Shown here piece by piece: positions 44,054 to 52,956 of a stretch of DNA of 64,000 bases. Numbering within the stretch: position 1 is the stretch's first letter; every line of letters starts with the position of its first letter. A program made the position numbers and the translations under genes. This stretch comes from Leucobacter sp. UCMA 4100 (GTDB lineage Bacteria > Actinomycetota > Actinomycetes > Actinomycetales > Microbacteriaceae), in contig NZ_JAFEUS010000002.1 of NCBI RefSeq assembly GCF_027853335.1, positions 1 to 64,000 of the forward strand, read 5' to 3'. The notes beneath the pieces are model-generated. The model made no database searches. It had not been told where the DNA came from and saw only the letters and a list, made by a program, of their open reading frames with translations.

Positions 44054-47000
44054 CCCGAAGATCAGCACTTTCCACGAAGTCACTCCGTACGTATACTCGT
44101 GGACTACCCCCGACATTCCCAAGTACGCAGGTTGGGAGAAAATCGGATACACCGAGCAGGCCGGCGGCCCAGATGTACGCATCGCGCAGCAGGCATCCCA
44201 ACTGTCCGTGCGCAAGGAAAAGTTGTGGGCGCTGCGGGCTTTTTTCCAGACTGAACGCGGTGGACGATTCACCGACAAGGACTTCCATACCTACTTGAAG
44301 CAGCAGGGCATTGAGCGGGAATACAACCCCGATGCCCAGCCAAAGCGCACCGAGTGGCATCACTTCGCCGACGCTCCGAGAACCTCCAAGGATTACTTCC
44401 TTCAGTTCGCCAGCCAGGATGAAGTCGATATGCAGCGCGTGGGCACTGATGAGTACAGCCTACGCCCCGAACAGGAAGCTGCGGTCAAACAGGCGCTGGA
44501 AGCGTTCGCTGCTGGACATGACGAAGTGCTCTGGAATGCCAAGCCACGTTTCGGCAAGACCCTGACAACCTACGACCTTATGCGCCACCTTGAGGCTCGC
44601 AAGGTCCTCATCGTGACCAACCGTCCTGCTATCGCCAACTCATGGTTCGACGATTTCACCCGCTTCATCGGGCATCAGACTTCCTATGTTTTCGTCTCAG
44701 AATCAGCATCGCTGGCTGGCCGCGAGACAATGACCCGTGAGGACTGGCGCAAGTACTCTGCCCAGAATCAGGACGAGGACCCTCGCGTTGTGGAGTTCCT
44801 TTCGCTGCAGGACCTCAAGGGTTCCCAGTACTTCGGCGGCCACCACAAGAAGCTGAAGCACATCGCCGATTTCGAGTGGGACCTGCTGGTCATCGACGAA
44901 GCCCACGAGGGCATCGACACCACGAAAACCGACATCGCGTTTGACAACATCACTCGCACGCAGACGCTGCACCTGTCCGGCACCCCGTTCAAGGCCTTGG
45001 CCTCAGGGAAGTTCGATCAGGAACAGATCTTCAACTGGACCTACGAAGACGAACAGACTGCTCGCGAAGAGTGGTCGGATGAGTCGCGGGACAATCCTTA
45101 CGCATCCCTGCCTACGCTGAACATGTTCACGTACCAGATTTCGCGCATGATCACCGATCGTCTTGCCCAGGGCGTAGCGATCTCCGAAGACGCGGCCAAC
45201 ATTGATTATGCCTTCGACCTCAACGAGTTCTTCACGACCAAGGACAACGGCGTTTTCGAGCACCGCGAGGACATCCTCAAGTTCTTGGACTGCCTGACAC
45301 ACAATGAGAAGTACCCGTTCTCCACGCCTGAACTACGCGAAGAAATCCGGCACTCCTTTTGGCTGCTGGACCGTGTCGCTTCGGCCAAGGCGCTCGAAAA
45401 GCTGTTGAAGCAACACGAGGTGTTCAAGGACTACACGATCATTCTCGCTGCTGGCGATGGCAAGAGCCACGACAGCATGGACACGGCGGTTTCCGAGAAG
45501 TCGCTGGACAAGGTGCGAAAGACTATCGCTGAAGCCGAGAAGAACGGCGGCAAGACGATCACTCTTTCTGTCGGGCAGCTGACCACCGGAGTCACCGTGC
45601 CGGAGTGGACAGCGGTGCTGATGCTGTCGAACCTTTCCTCGCCGGCACTGTACATGCAGGCAGCTTTTCGTGCTCAGAATCCCCATACCTTCATGCGGGG
45701 CGAACATGTGTTGCAGAAGAAGAACGCCTACATCTTCGACTTTGCACCCGAGCGAACCCTCACGATTTTTGACGAGTTCGCCAACAATCTGCGCTCCAAC
45801 CAATCCGGCAGCCCGGAGGCGCGTCAAGACAACATCCGCCGCCTACTGAACTTCTTCCCGGTCATTGGTGAAGACTCAGAAGGCCGGATGGTGGAGCTTG
45901 ACGCCGCCCAGGTGCTCACCATTCCGCAGGTTTTCAAGGCCAAGGAGGTGGTGCGACGTGGGTTCCTCTCGAATCTGTTGTTCGATAACGTGGCCGGAAT
46001 CTTCCGCTACTCGGAGCACGTCAAGAAGATTCTTGAGAAGCTCCCGGAAGCCAAAGAAGGCAAGCTCAAGAGCGGCACTACGATCTCCCTTGATGAACCA
46101 GTACCTTCAACCGACCGCGAAGGCAACGTCCAGGTTGATGTTGACACGGTCATCAACCCGAAGGTTGCTGAACTTGGCGCTCCTGTGTGGAGCAAGGAAG
46201 AAGCGCCTGCCATCAATCCAGCGAAGCCACCGACTAAGTTAGCCAAAGAGCTCGCCAGCTTCGTCACTGAGAAGACTAAAGACATTCGTGAGAGACTCAA
46301 AAACGAATACGGCCTGACTGCCGCCCAGGTGAACCGGGACATCAAGCAGACTGAAGCCAAGGTGGAGACTGCTGTTGAGCGTGCCATCGTCGAAAAGAAC
46401 ATTGCTGAGAAGCACCTCGACGACGAACGGGAGAAGGCCACCACTGACGAAGAAGTGGCAGCTGTCGAAAAAAAGAAGGCCGAAAATGATTCTGTGTTTG
46501 AGACAGAGCTCATGGCCATTCTGAAGAAATCTTCCGAGGACGTGGCAATGGAAACCGTTACCCGTGAAGAGACCAAGAAGGAGCAGAAACGTGCCAACAC
46601 CACGATGGACGATGCTCGCTCCCATCTGCGCGGTTTTGCACGCACCATCCCTCTGTTCCTGATGGCATATGGACGCGAGGACATGCGTCTGGCAAACTTC
46701 GATGACCACACCCCAGATGAGGTCTTCAAGGAAATCACCGGTATCAGCGAATCCGAGTTCCGCATCCTCCGGGACGGCCAGGAAATAGTCGAAGAAGACG
46801 GGAAGGTAGTCCAGATCCCTGGTTTCTTCGATGAGGCTGTATTCGATCAGTCAATCCAGGAGTTCCTTGCAAAGAAGAAAGAACTCGCTGATTACTTTGA
46901 CAACTCGCTCACCGAGAACATCTTTGCCTACATTCCACGGCAGAAGTCGTCACTGGTGTTCACGCCACAGGCTGTGGTGAACCAAATGGTTGACTTGCTT

Positions 47001-47348
47001 GAACAGGAAAACCCAGGAATCTTTGAGGATCCGTCAAAGACCTTTATCGATCCTTTCTCAACGGCAGGTCTGTTCATCATGGAACTGGTTCGTCGCCTGG
47101 ATTCGGGGCTTGCTACTACGATCCCTGATCAGCACCAGCGGCTCAAGCACATCTTGACGAAGCAAGTCTTCGAGATGAGCCATAACCAGATTCTCCATGA
47201 CATCACCATCGAAGCTGTCTCTGGCGGCCTGGAAGAACGCAAAGAGTGGATGACGGAATCAGGCCATTTCCGGGTGCAGAACGTCACCGAAATGAGCACA
47301 GCAGAACTCGCGAAGCTTGTCGATAACATGCTTACCGAAAGGAACTAA
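44046..47348 (+). CDS. GIY-YIG-like nuclease, DEAH helicase and methylase SAM-binding half
   Basis: 1100-aa multidomain protein. Residues 15-110 resemble a GIY-YIG (T5orf172-like) nuclease: Y-V-Y (15-17), K-I-G-Y-T (32-36), R45 and E103 of T-E-W. Then come SF2 helicase motifs: P-E-Q near 141, Walker A-like A-K-P-R-F-G-K-T (165-172), D-E-A-H (284-287), S-G-T-P (311-314) and Q-A-A-F-R (538-542). A Glu/Lys-rich helical region (about 740-870) follows. The end has methylase motif X F-T-P-Q-A-V-V-N-Q near 972 and motif I F-I-D-P-F-S-T-A-G-L-F near 1000-1010, but no NPPY. The following gene supplies NPPY. The order nuclease-helicase-linker-methylase is that of Type ISP enzymes. Confidence 0.85.
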   Translation: MSNPKISTFHEVTPYVYSWTTPDIPKYAGWEKIGYTEQAGGPDVRIAQQASQLSVRKEKLWALRAFFQTERGGRFTDKDFHTYLKQQGIEREYNPDAQPKRTEWHHFADAPRTSKDYFLQFASQDEVDMQRVGTDEYSLRPEQEAAVKQALEAFAAGHDEVLWNAKPRFGKTLTTYDLMRHLEARKVLIVTNRPAIANSWFDDFTRFIGHQTSYVFVSESASLAGRETMTREDWRKYSAQNQDEDPRVVEFLSLQDLKGSQYFGGHHKKLKHIADFEWDLLVIDEAHEGIDTTKTDIAFDNITRTQTLHLSGTPFKALASGKFDQEQIFNWTYEDEQTAREEWSDESRDNPYASLPTLNMFTYQISRMITDRLAQGVAISEDAANIDYAFDLNEFFTTKDNGVFEHREDILKFLDCLTHNEKYPFSTPELREEIRHSFWLLDRVASAKALEKLLKQHEVFKDYTIILAAGDGKSHDSMDTAVSEKSLDKVRKTIAEAEKNGGKTITLSVGQLTTGVTVPEWTAVLMLSNLSSPALYMQAAFRAQNPHTFMRGEHVLQKKNAYIFDFAPERTLTIFDEFANNLRSNQSGSPEARQDNIRRLLNFFPVIGEDSEGRMVELDAAQVLTIPQVFKAKEVVRRGFLSNLLFDNVAGIFRYSEHVKKILEKLPEAKEGKLKSGTTISLDEPVPSTDREGNVQVDVDTVINPKVAELGAPVWSKEEAPAINPAKPPTKLAKELASFVTEKTKDIRERLKNEYGLTAAQVNRDIKQTEAKVETAVERAIVEKNIAEKHLDDEREKATTDEEVAAVEKKKAENDSVFETELMAILKKSSEDVAMETVTREETKKEQKRANTTMDDARSHLRGFARTIPLFLMAYGREDMRLANFDDHTPDEVFKEITGISESEFRILRDGQEIVEEDGKVVQIPGFFDEAVFDQSIQEFLAKKKELADYFDNSLTENIFAYIPRQKSSLVFTPQAVVNQMVDLLEQENPGIFEDPSKTFIDPFSTAGLFIMELVRRLDSGLATTIPDQHQRLKHILTKQVFEMSHNQILHDITIEAVSGGLEERKEWMTESGHFRVQNVTEMSTAELAKLVDNMLTERN

Positions 47349-47350
47349 TC

Positions 47351-48385
47351 ATGACCAAGAAGTTCGATGTAGTCATCGGAAACCCACCATATCAAGATGA
47401 AGCTGTGGGCGGTGCCACCAGTGCGCCGCCTATCTATCCGCAATTCATGGATGCGGCATACGAAATCGGCTCGAAAGCAGTTCTGATTACACCCGCCCGT
47501 TTCCTGTTCAACGCGGGCTACACAACGAAGACATGGAACCAGAAAATGCTCGATGACAAACATCTGAGTGTCCCGGTCTACGTACCAAATAGCAATACAC
47601 TGTTCCCAGGAACGGACATCAAGGGAGGCGTCGCTGTCACTTATCGCGATTCTGAGCAAAATTTGGGTCCACTTGGAGTCTTCACCAAGCACGAAGAGCT
47701 CACTAGCATCATGCGAAAAGTTACTTCATTCGGTGGAACTTCATTTGCGAGTCTCGTGACCAAGCGGGATGCCTACAAATACACGCACAAAATGCACGAG
47801 GAACATCCAGAAGCGTCGGAAGCTATGTCGCATTCTGCCCAGCACATCGTGATTGCTAACGCTTTCGAAAAGCTCCCTTTCCTATTTACCGCTGGTAAGC
47901 CGGATTCGAGTGATAAATATGTACGGATTATGGGTCTATCGGGCAATAAGAGGGAAATTCGCTGGGTTCGTCGTGATTTCATCACAGGGCCAAAAAGCTT
48001 TGAACATTTCAAAGTGGCCGTCGCAAAAGCTAATGGTTCTGGGAATTTTGGCGAAGCTCTTTCCACCCCAGTTGTACTCGAGCCGCAAGTCGCGACTACT
48101 CAGACATTCCTGACTGTTGGAAGCTTTGAGAAGTCTGAAGAGGCTTCTGCTTGTCTCAACTACATCCGAACGAAGTTTGCTCGTGCACTTCTTGGCGTGT
48201 TAAAGATTACGCAAGATAATCCGTCTCGTGTCTGGGAGCATGTCCCGGCACAGGACTTTTCGTCCGAGTCTGATATCGATTGGTCGAAGTCAATCCCCGA
48301 AATTGACCAGCAGCTGTACAAGAAATATAATCTCAGCGCTTCGGAAATGGACTTCATCGAAACCAATGTCAAAGCAATGAGTTGA
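47351..48385 (+). CDS. Eco57I-type adenine methylase catalytic half (NPPY)
   Basis: 344-aa protein starting M-T-K-K-F-D-V-V-I-G-N-P-P-Y-Q, with motif IV NPPY at residues 11-14 and no upstream motif I, which is in the preceding protein. The rest resembles the C-terminal part of Eco57I-like methylases, including target-recognition sequence and a tail with D-I-D-W-S-K-S-I-P-E-I-D-Q-Q-L-Y-K-K-Y. It is 2 bp after the helicase gene, with AAGGAAC before the ATG. The two should associate to form a working methylase; this is inferred from complementing motifs. Confidence 0.85.
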   Translation: MTKKFDVVIGNPPYQDEAVGGATSAPPIYPQFMDAAYEIGSKAVLITPARFLFNAGYTTKTWNQKMLDDKHLSVPVYVPNSNTLFPGTDIKGGVAVTYRDSEQNLGPLGVFTKHEELTSIMRKVTSFGGTSFASLVTKRDAYKYTHKMHEEHPEASEAMSHSAQHIVIANAFEKLPFLFTAGKPDSSDKYVRIMGLSGNKREIRWVRRDFITGPKSFEHFKVAVAKANGSGNFGEALSTPVVLEPQVATTQTFLTVGSFEKSEEASACLNYIRTKFARALLGVLKITQDNPSRVWEHVPAQDFSSESDIDWSKSIPEIDQQLYKKYNLSASEMDFIETNVKAMS

Positions 48386-48396
48386 GCACGACAGTC

Positions 48397-48630
48397 ATGG
48401 CTGAAACCGATTCAACCGCCATGTCTGGGATCGCCATGCAGGTCTGTGTTGCGCGCAAAGACCTCGGGTGGTCTCAGGGCCTACTCGCTGCGAAGGCGGG
48501 TGTATCCCGCCCGTCGGTGGCACGAGTCGAAGCAAGTGACGCTGTCAGCACGGATACGTTGAGCAAGATTTCCGAGGTGCTGGGCCTTAAGCTTACCCTC
48601 GCTGAGGTGCCACCCGACGACGATCAGTAG
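48397..48630 (+). CDS. Small helix-turn-helix (XRE-like) protein
   Basis: 77-aa protein from the ATG at 48397 (or 82 aa from TTG 48382, which overlaps the methylase stop). A helix-turn-helix of XRE type is plain: A-R-K-D-L-G-W-S-Q-G-L-L-A-A-K-A-G-V-S-R-P-S-V-A-R-V-E. It may be a controller protein of the restriction-modification operon, since such small XRE proteins time expression of the nuclease. It ends 4 bp before the convergent coiled-coil gene. Confidence 0.78.
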   Translation: MAETDSTAMSGIAMQVCVARKDLGWSQGLLAAKAGVSRPSVARVEASDAVSTDTLSKISEVLGLKLTLAEVPPDDDQ

Positions 48631-48634
48631 ACCG

Positions 48635-49033
48635 TCAGCTACCGTCTTTCGGCCGCCGGATGCCAACCACCTTGGACTTGTCCGTCCTACCATGCTGTTG
48701 CTCCAGTGACAGCACGTTGATAACACGCTCCAGCTGCTGCCGGTCGTTGGTCAGCTCGCGGATCTCTGCTCTGAGCCGCGTGATCGTCTCGTCGCGTTCT
48801 TTGAGCTGTTCGCGTAGCTTGACCACCACGGCAGGTTCGCCGCCAGTGAGCTCCATGCGGACCTTGAACTCGTCTTGCAGGTCGGTGAACTTGTGGGTCA
48901 GCAGCCAGCGTTTGACCCCGGCTTCGTTCGCGAGTGACTTGATGGTGAGCTTGCCGTCTGAGCGCAGTGGCTTCCCCTCGACCAGCCTGGTCATGGCATC
49001 ACGGATTGCCTGGCGCTGAGTTTCGTCAGTCAT
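48635..49033 (-). CDS. Small coiled-coil protein of the recombinase group (TnpC-like)
   Basis: 132-aa protein with a wing-like N-terminal part (L-T-I-K-S-L-A-N-E-A-G-V-K-R-W-L) and a coiled coil of heptad type (about residues 67-110, LREQLKERDETITRLRAEIR). In Tn554-type elements a small protein, TnpC, accompanies the two recombinases and affects the orientation of insertion. It overlaps the third recombinase by ATGA. The TnpC parallel rests on size, place and coiled-coil content only. Confidence 0.7.
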   Translation of the reverse strand: MTDETQRQAIRDAMTRLVEGKPLRSDGKLTIKSLANEAGVKRWLLTHKFTDLQDEFKVRMELTGGEPAVVVKLREQLKERDETITRLRAEIRELTNDRQQLERVINVLSLEQQHGRTDKSKVVGIRRPKDGS

Positions 49034-51126
49034 AGCTCCACCCCTGTTTCATCGTGGGCCTGTACCAGTGCCTCCAGCAAGCTGACGCGCTGCTTCGAAC
49101 GCTCACGCAATGGCAATGGCACCGCCTCGGATTCTGCTTCCCGCTTGGACTCGTCAATCAGCTGCTGGATGCGTTCGATGTGCTCATCGGTCCGCGCAAT
49201 GTTGGCACACCGTGAGTCGCAGGCTGTCGCGTCCGGGCTCTGCCCTACAGACGTGCTCACTTTCCGGTCTGGGTGGCACAGGGCCTTGGCGGGGTCGTAA
49301 CAGCAGGCGAGAATCTGCGGCCCGTTGTCGTAGATACGCAATGCCGGATTCCGCATCAAGGATGCGGCTTGTTTAGCGTTCATGACCTTGCCAGAGTACA
49401 CATCCCGGTATTCTTCCACCGCACGCTTGTACCGTTCGGCAGCAGGTCCGCTGACGTGGCTCCCGTTGTCAGCGGCATCCACTGCACGGGCCAGCCCATC
49501 TGACACGCTCAGGGCTTCCTCCATGGGAAACAGATCGCGTAACCCTGCCGATACCCTGGAACCGTAGCCATCAGTGGTGTAGCTGTGCAGATGCCCGTAC
49601 TGGACACCCAACGCGACCCGGCCACCTGGCAGTCGGTAGATGAACCAGGCCAGGGTACGCCGGAACCGACGGAGGACAACCAGGCCGGCCGGGTCTTCTG
49701 GGATGATTTCGTGTTCGCGTTCCAGCCGCTCGGCCTGCTCGTTGCACCAGTCGATGAGCCAGCCGACATTCGCCTTAGCACTCTGGTTACTGACGCTGGT
49801 TCCTCTTGTTGCTGAAGGCCTAGATATGACGTTAAATTCGCTCTGCGGGAAGAGCAATTCTTGACCGTGCAGTCGTTCAGCAATATGAATAGCATGAGCG
49901 ACAGGTCCGATCACAGTCCACGGAACCTCTCGGGTCTTGCCTCCAGGAATGAGATTCCCATGCTCATTAGTAGCGGATTTGAAAGTCTGACCCTCGATAC
50001 GGAAACTCGTCGATCCGTCGTCGTCTGTGATTTCCGTGCAGCATCCTCGTTTGAGCGCTCTGACTTCTTCACCTCTCATCCCGCTCAGATAGCAGACGAC
50101 CACTAAGCAGGCAGTAAGCACCAGCCGCTTCAGGCGGGTAGCTTCGTAGTAGTCGATTGAATCAGTCCATGGTTTGCCGTCGATAGTTCCCATCGGCTTG
50201 TAGGGCAGTGGAGCAGAGGCTTCGTTGGATACCTCGTATTTGTGGTGAATCCCTTTCAGGGCGAACTGGGGTACGCCTAGTGTCGCGGAGAGGTATTCAG
50301 CTGCTACAGCTGTGCTTCTTCCTTGCCGTCGATTCCTTACGATCGTTGCTGGTAACTTCTGTCCAGTTAGCTGGAGTTCTCGGATATATGAATTGATGAT
50401 TTCCAACCCGTTCGATGGCTGTTCCTTGGGGATTGAGGACTTCATCTTGTCTCGCACCGAGGAGGCTTCGATGACATCGGTGGACAGATCGTTGACCAGT
50501 CGTTGACACCAGATCAACAGTGGCGACATGGTGGCTGGATGAATTGGCTCAGTCTTGTTTTCCGCAGTCCAGTCAGAGGCCCCCACGATGTCTTCGAGGT
50601 TTCCCAGCCGCTCCCAGGGCGGGGACACAAGTCGGTAGTGGGCAGGCAGAAATGGACTAAGCAACCAGACGCGGCTCACCGCCAGTAACTGCCGCCGCTT
50701 GGGGTTGTAGGAGACCTTGCTGTCAGCAATGAGATCCGCGTACTGGTCCAGCGCTTCCGGGGTCAGATCCGACAGGTTCCGTTCTTTACTAAACTCAAAC
50801 CATCTCAGGAACGGTAATATGTCGTGGTAGGTTGTCCGCACGCTCTGCACCGATAACCGGCTGCGAATCGAATGCTTGCGGTTCATCTGGTTAATTGGCG
50901 TTTCCTCATTCAGAAGCAACCAGAGGAAATGCTTACAAAAGTCCCTAGTCCTAGGTGGCACGTTCGCAAAATGAAAGTTGATCAATGGGGCCGTTGACTT
51001 CTGCCGGCTGACATCAAGCGTCCACACGCCGTCGCTAAAGACCGAGTCTGACAGCTCCGGATGGACTTTCGTGTGCCCCTGGATAGGCAAACGTTGGGCG
51101 ACCTCAGCGTGCCTTTGCGTAGTCAT
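49030..51126 (-). CDS. Tyrosine recombinase-type protein, third of the trio
   Basis: 698-aa protein. The recombinase core is visible as S-G-M-R-G-E-E-V (R351), F-R-R-T (R486 and R489, with Arg at the usual His of HxxR), G-H (H512) and a Y521 in T-T-D-G-Y-G. The N-terminal part has the core-binding domain (V-R-T-T-Y-H-D-I-L-P-F-L-R-W-F). It overlaps its neighbours by ATGA at both ends. The changed H-to-R site is also seen in some large Tn554 TnpB-like proteins, to my recollection. Confidence 0.8.
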   Translation of the reverse strand: MTTQRHAEVAQRLPIQGHTKVHPELSDSVFSDGVWTLDVSRQKSTAPLINFHFANVPPRTRDFCKHFLWLLLNEETPINQMNRKHSIRSRLSVQSVRTTYHDILPFLRWFEFSKERNLSDLTPEALDQYADLIADSKVSYNPKRRQLLAVSRVWLLSPFLPAHYRLVSPPWERLGNLEDIVGASDWTAENKTEPIHPATMSPLLIWCQRLVNDLSTDVIEASSVRDKMKSSIPKEQPSNGLEIINSYIRELQLTGQKLPATIVRNRRQGRSTAVAAEYLSATLGVPQFALKGIHHKYEVSNEASAPLPYKPMGTIDGKPWTDSIDYYEATRLKRLVLTACLVVVCYLSGMRGEEVRALKRGCCTEITDDDGSTSFRIEGQTFKSATNEHGNLIPGGKTREVPWTVIGPVAHAIHIAERLHGQELLFPQSEFNVISRPSATRGTSVSNQSAKANVGWLIDWCNEQAERLEREHEIIPEDPAGLVVLRRFRRTLAWFIYRLPGGRVALGVQYGHLHSYTTDGYGSRVSAGLRDLFPMEEALSVSDGLARAVDAADNGSHVSGPAAERYKRAVEEYRDVYSGKVMNAKQAASLMRNPALRIYDNGPQILACCYDPAKALCHPDRKVSTSVGQSPDATACDSRCANIARTDEHIERIQQLIDESKREAESEAVPLPLRERSKQRVSLLEALVQAHDETGVEL

Positions 51127-52955
51127 GCGTCTAGCTCCCTTCCGATGAGTCGAGAAATCAAATCCTCAGTTTCCGTTGTCTTCTGCAACCGTGCTCCAGC
51201 GATCTCTGCCTTGGTGGCAAGCCGAGACAAGAGGTTCCGCAGCCTTGCCTGGTGCATTGCAAACTCCCGGTTCCACCGCTCTTCGCTGACCGTGGACGAG
51301 ATGGACTGCAAGGCATCAAATAGCACCACAAGCTGGGGCAAGTGCCGTGGAGTGGCAACAGCGTTGTCACAGCCGAGGCACATCATGAAGGAAGCCGCAC
51401 AGGCACCGTTCTGGTCTGTATCGAAGGGGCTGTGGAAGAAGTCAGTGCAGGCGGCAGTAGCCGTATCCAGTGCCCCGTTGAGCAGCGACTGGGCTGCCTC
51501 CTGGCCGATACCCAGCCGTGCGGACAGCGCTTCCACATGGGCTCCGTCCGCCGGCAGCTCTTGTGTGGTGACGGTGCGGATTTCGACAAACCTCTGTGCG
51601 TGCTGGAGAGCTTCTTGCTGCCCTTGCAAGAGCACCGGTACCGCTTGCTTGACAGTCGCTGGCTCGGACCGCCGGTAGATTTCCTCGCTTACCGTCTCGG
51701 AGTTCTGCCGGCTCCTCTGGCTGTGTACCTGCTCGGTCAGCCGGAGACGGCGAAGATTCAGGTGAAGTGGAGTACCGTCGTCACCGAGCACTGGAGCCAG
51801 CTTCTCCAAGGACTTCACAAAGTAACCGCTCGTTGACCAGTCCGTAATGAAAATCCCGGAAGGATGCCTGGTCGTGTGTGTGCCCAAAGCAATAAGCAAC
51901 TGGTTTGTGGGGAACCCTAATTGCTCAAGTGTGTAGCGAGCTGGCTGGGTCATCCGAATAGCCCGCTCCATGAGACGGGATTCGTTTCCCGCGAAGTTGC
52001 TGGTGAAATACCTTTTGGCTGGACCACGCCGGGGTTTGTCCAAATGGGCCGTATACACCGATCCGCTGGACTTGATGGGGATCCCAGACGCCAACTCGGG
52101 AACTTCCATGCCGAACACTACCGACGAGTTGTAACCCCGCTCGCAAATGAACAGCACTACCAGGGCCAAGATTTCCGCAGGACTTGGAAACAGCAAATTC
52201 CTCGACCGTTGATGAGGTTCAAGACCGAAGTGCTCTTTCAAACCTGAATGGTGCGGAAACTTCTCCATGACCTTCGGTATCTCACCGGTGGTCAGCAGAT
52301 GGTCAAGAATCTGGCCTTTGCTCCAATCCTTCCATCTCGCCCTATACGGTTTATCCTCAGGATCTTCTACTCCGTTCCAGTAGTCGATCAGGGTCTTCAC
52401 GTTGGACGTAATGCGCTTCTCAGCCTCCATCACGTAGCCCGTATACACACGCTTGATCCGGGCAAACTCTTCACGGGAATAGGCGTTGTAATCACGGGAC
52501 TTTGGCTTCGGTGCCCTGGTTCGTAGCACCAGTTGGGTAGCCTCGGGAAGACCTTCAACGTCAGCAAGCAAGGATCTGCTCAGATTGATCTGTCCTGGCC
52601 ATTTCACCCGGCTCTCAAGGTCGGCACGCCAGGAATTCCAGACCTCCGGTGTAATGCCCTCAATGCTCTCTACATCTGGGTGATTTGCTTCCACGAACTT
52701 CAGGAATGTACCAATCACGCTCTGCCCTGCCGCGCAGCTTCCAGCACGCCTCCAGCGCCCACCCGAGCTGGTGGCTTTGATGAACGCAAGGATCAGAGAC
52801 TGCCGAAGCGTCCCGACTAATGGGTACCGGCTGAAGTCGAAAGAACCCAGCGACTCACCGTTCTCACCAACAACAGTAACCACAGTTTCTTTGCTGTCCG
52901 TCCTCTTCGGGCGACGATACGCCTCGGACGGAAACTCAGCTCTGAGTCGTGGCAT
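51123..52955 (-). CDS. Recombinase-like protein of the trio, degenerate catalytic site
   Basis: 610-aa protein in the middle of the recombinase set. It has a core-binding-like N-terminal region and a L-R-R-L-R-L-T segment that echoes the R-R-F-R-R-T of its partner, but no plain R-HxxR-H-Y set was found. A cysteine cluster (C-A-A-S-F-M-M-C-L-G-C, about residues 509-519) suggests metal binding. It begins 1 bp after the first recombinase ends. It is probably an architectural or targeting partner rather than the catalyst. Confidence 0.72.
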   Translation of the reverse strand: MPRLRAEFPSEAYRRPKRTDSKETVVTVVGENGESLGSFDFSRYPLVGTLRQSLILAFIKATSSGGRWRRAGSCAAGQSVIGTFLKFVEANHPDVESIEGITPEVWNSWRADLESRVKWPGQINLSRSLLADVEGLPEATQLVLRTRAPKPKSRDYNAYSREEFARIKRVYTGYVMEAEKRITSNVKTLIDYWNGVEDPEDKPYRARWKDWSKGQILDHLLTTGEIPKVMEKFPHHSGLKEHFGLEPHQRSRNLLFPSPAEILALVVLFICERGYNSSVVFGMEVPELASGIPIKSSGSVYTAHLDKPRRGPAKRYFTSNFAGNESRLMERAIRMTQPARYTLEQLGFPTNQLLIALGTHTTRHPSGIFITDWSTSGYFVKSLEKLAPVLGDDGTPLHLNLRRLRLTEQVHSQRSRQNSETVSEEIYRRSEPATVKQAVPVLLQGQQEALQHAQRFVEIRTVTTQELPADGAHVEALSARLGIGQEAAQSLLNGALDTATAACTDFFHSPFDTDQNGACAASFMMCLGCDNAVATPRHLPQLVVLFDALQSISSTVSEERWNREFAMHQARLRNLLSRLATKAEIAGARLQKTTETEDLISRLIGRELDA

Positions 52956-52956
52956 G

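Noticed and set aside
46007-46765. 252-codon antisense frame in the coiled-coil part of the 44046 gene
   Set aside because: It is the reverse of a Glu/Lys-rich coding stretch, which yields Ser/Phe-rich sequence by chance.
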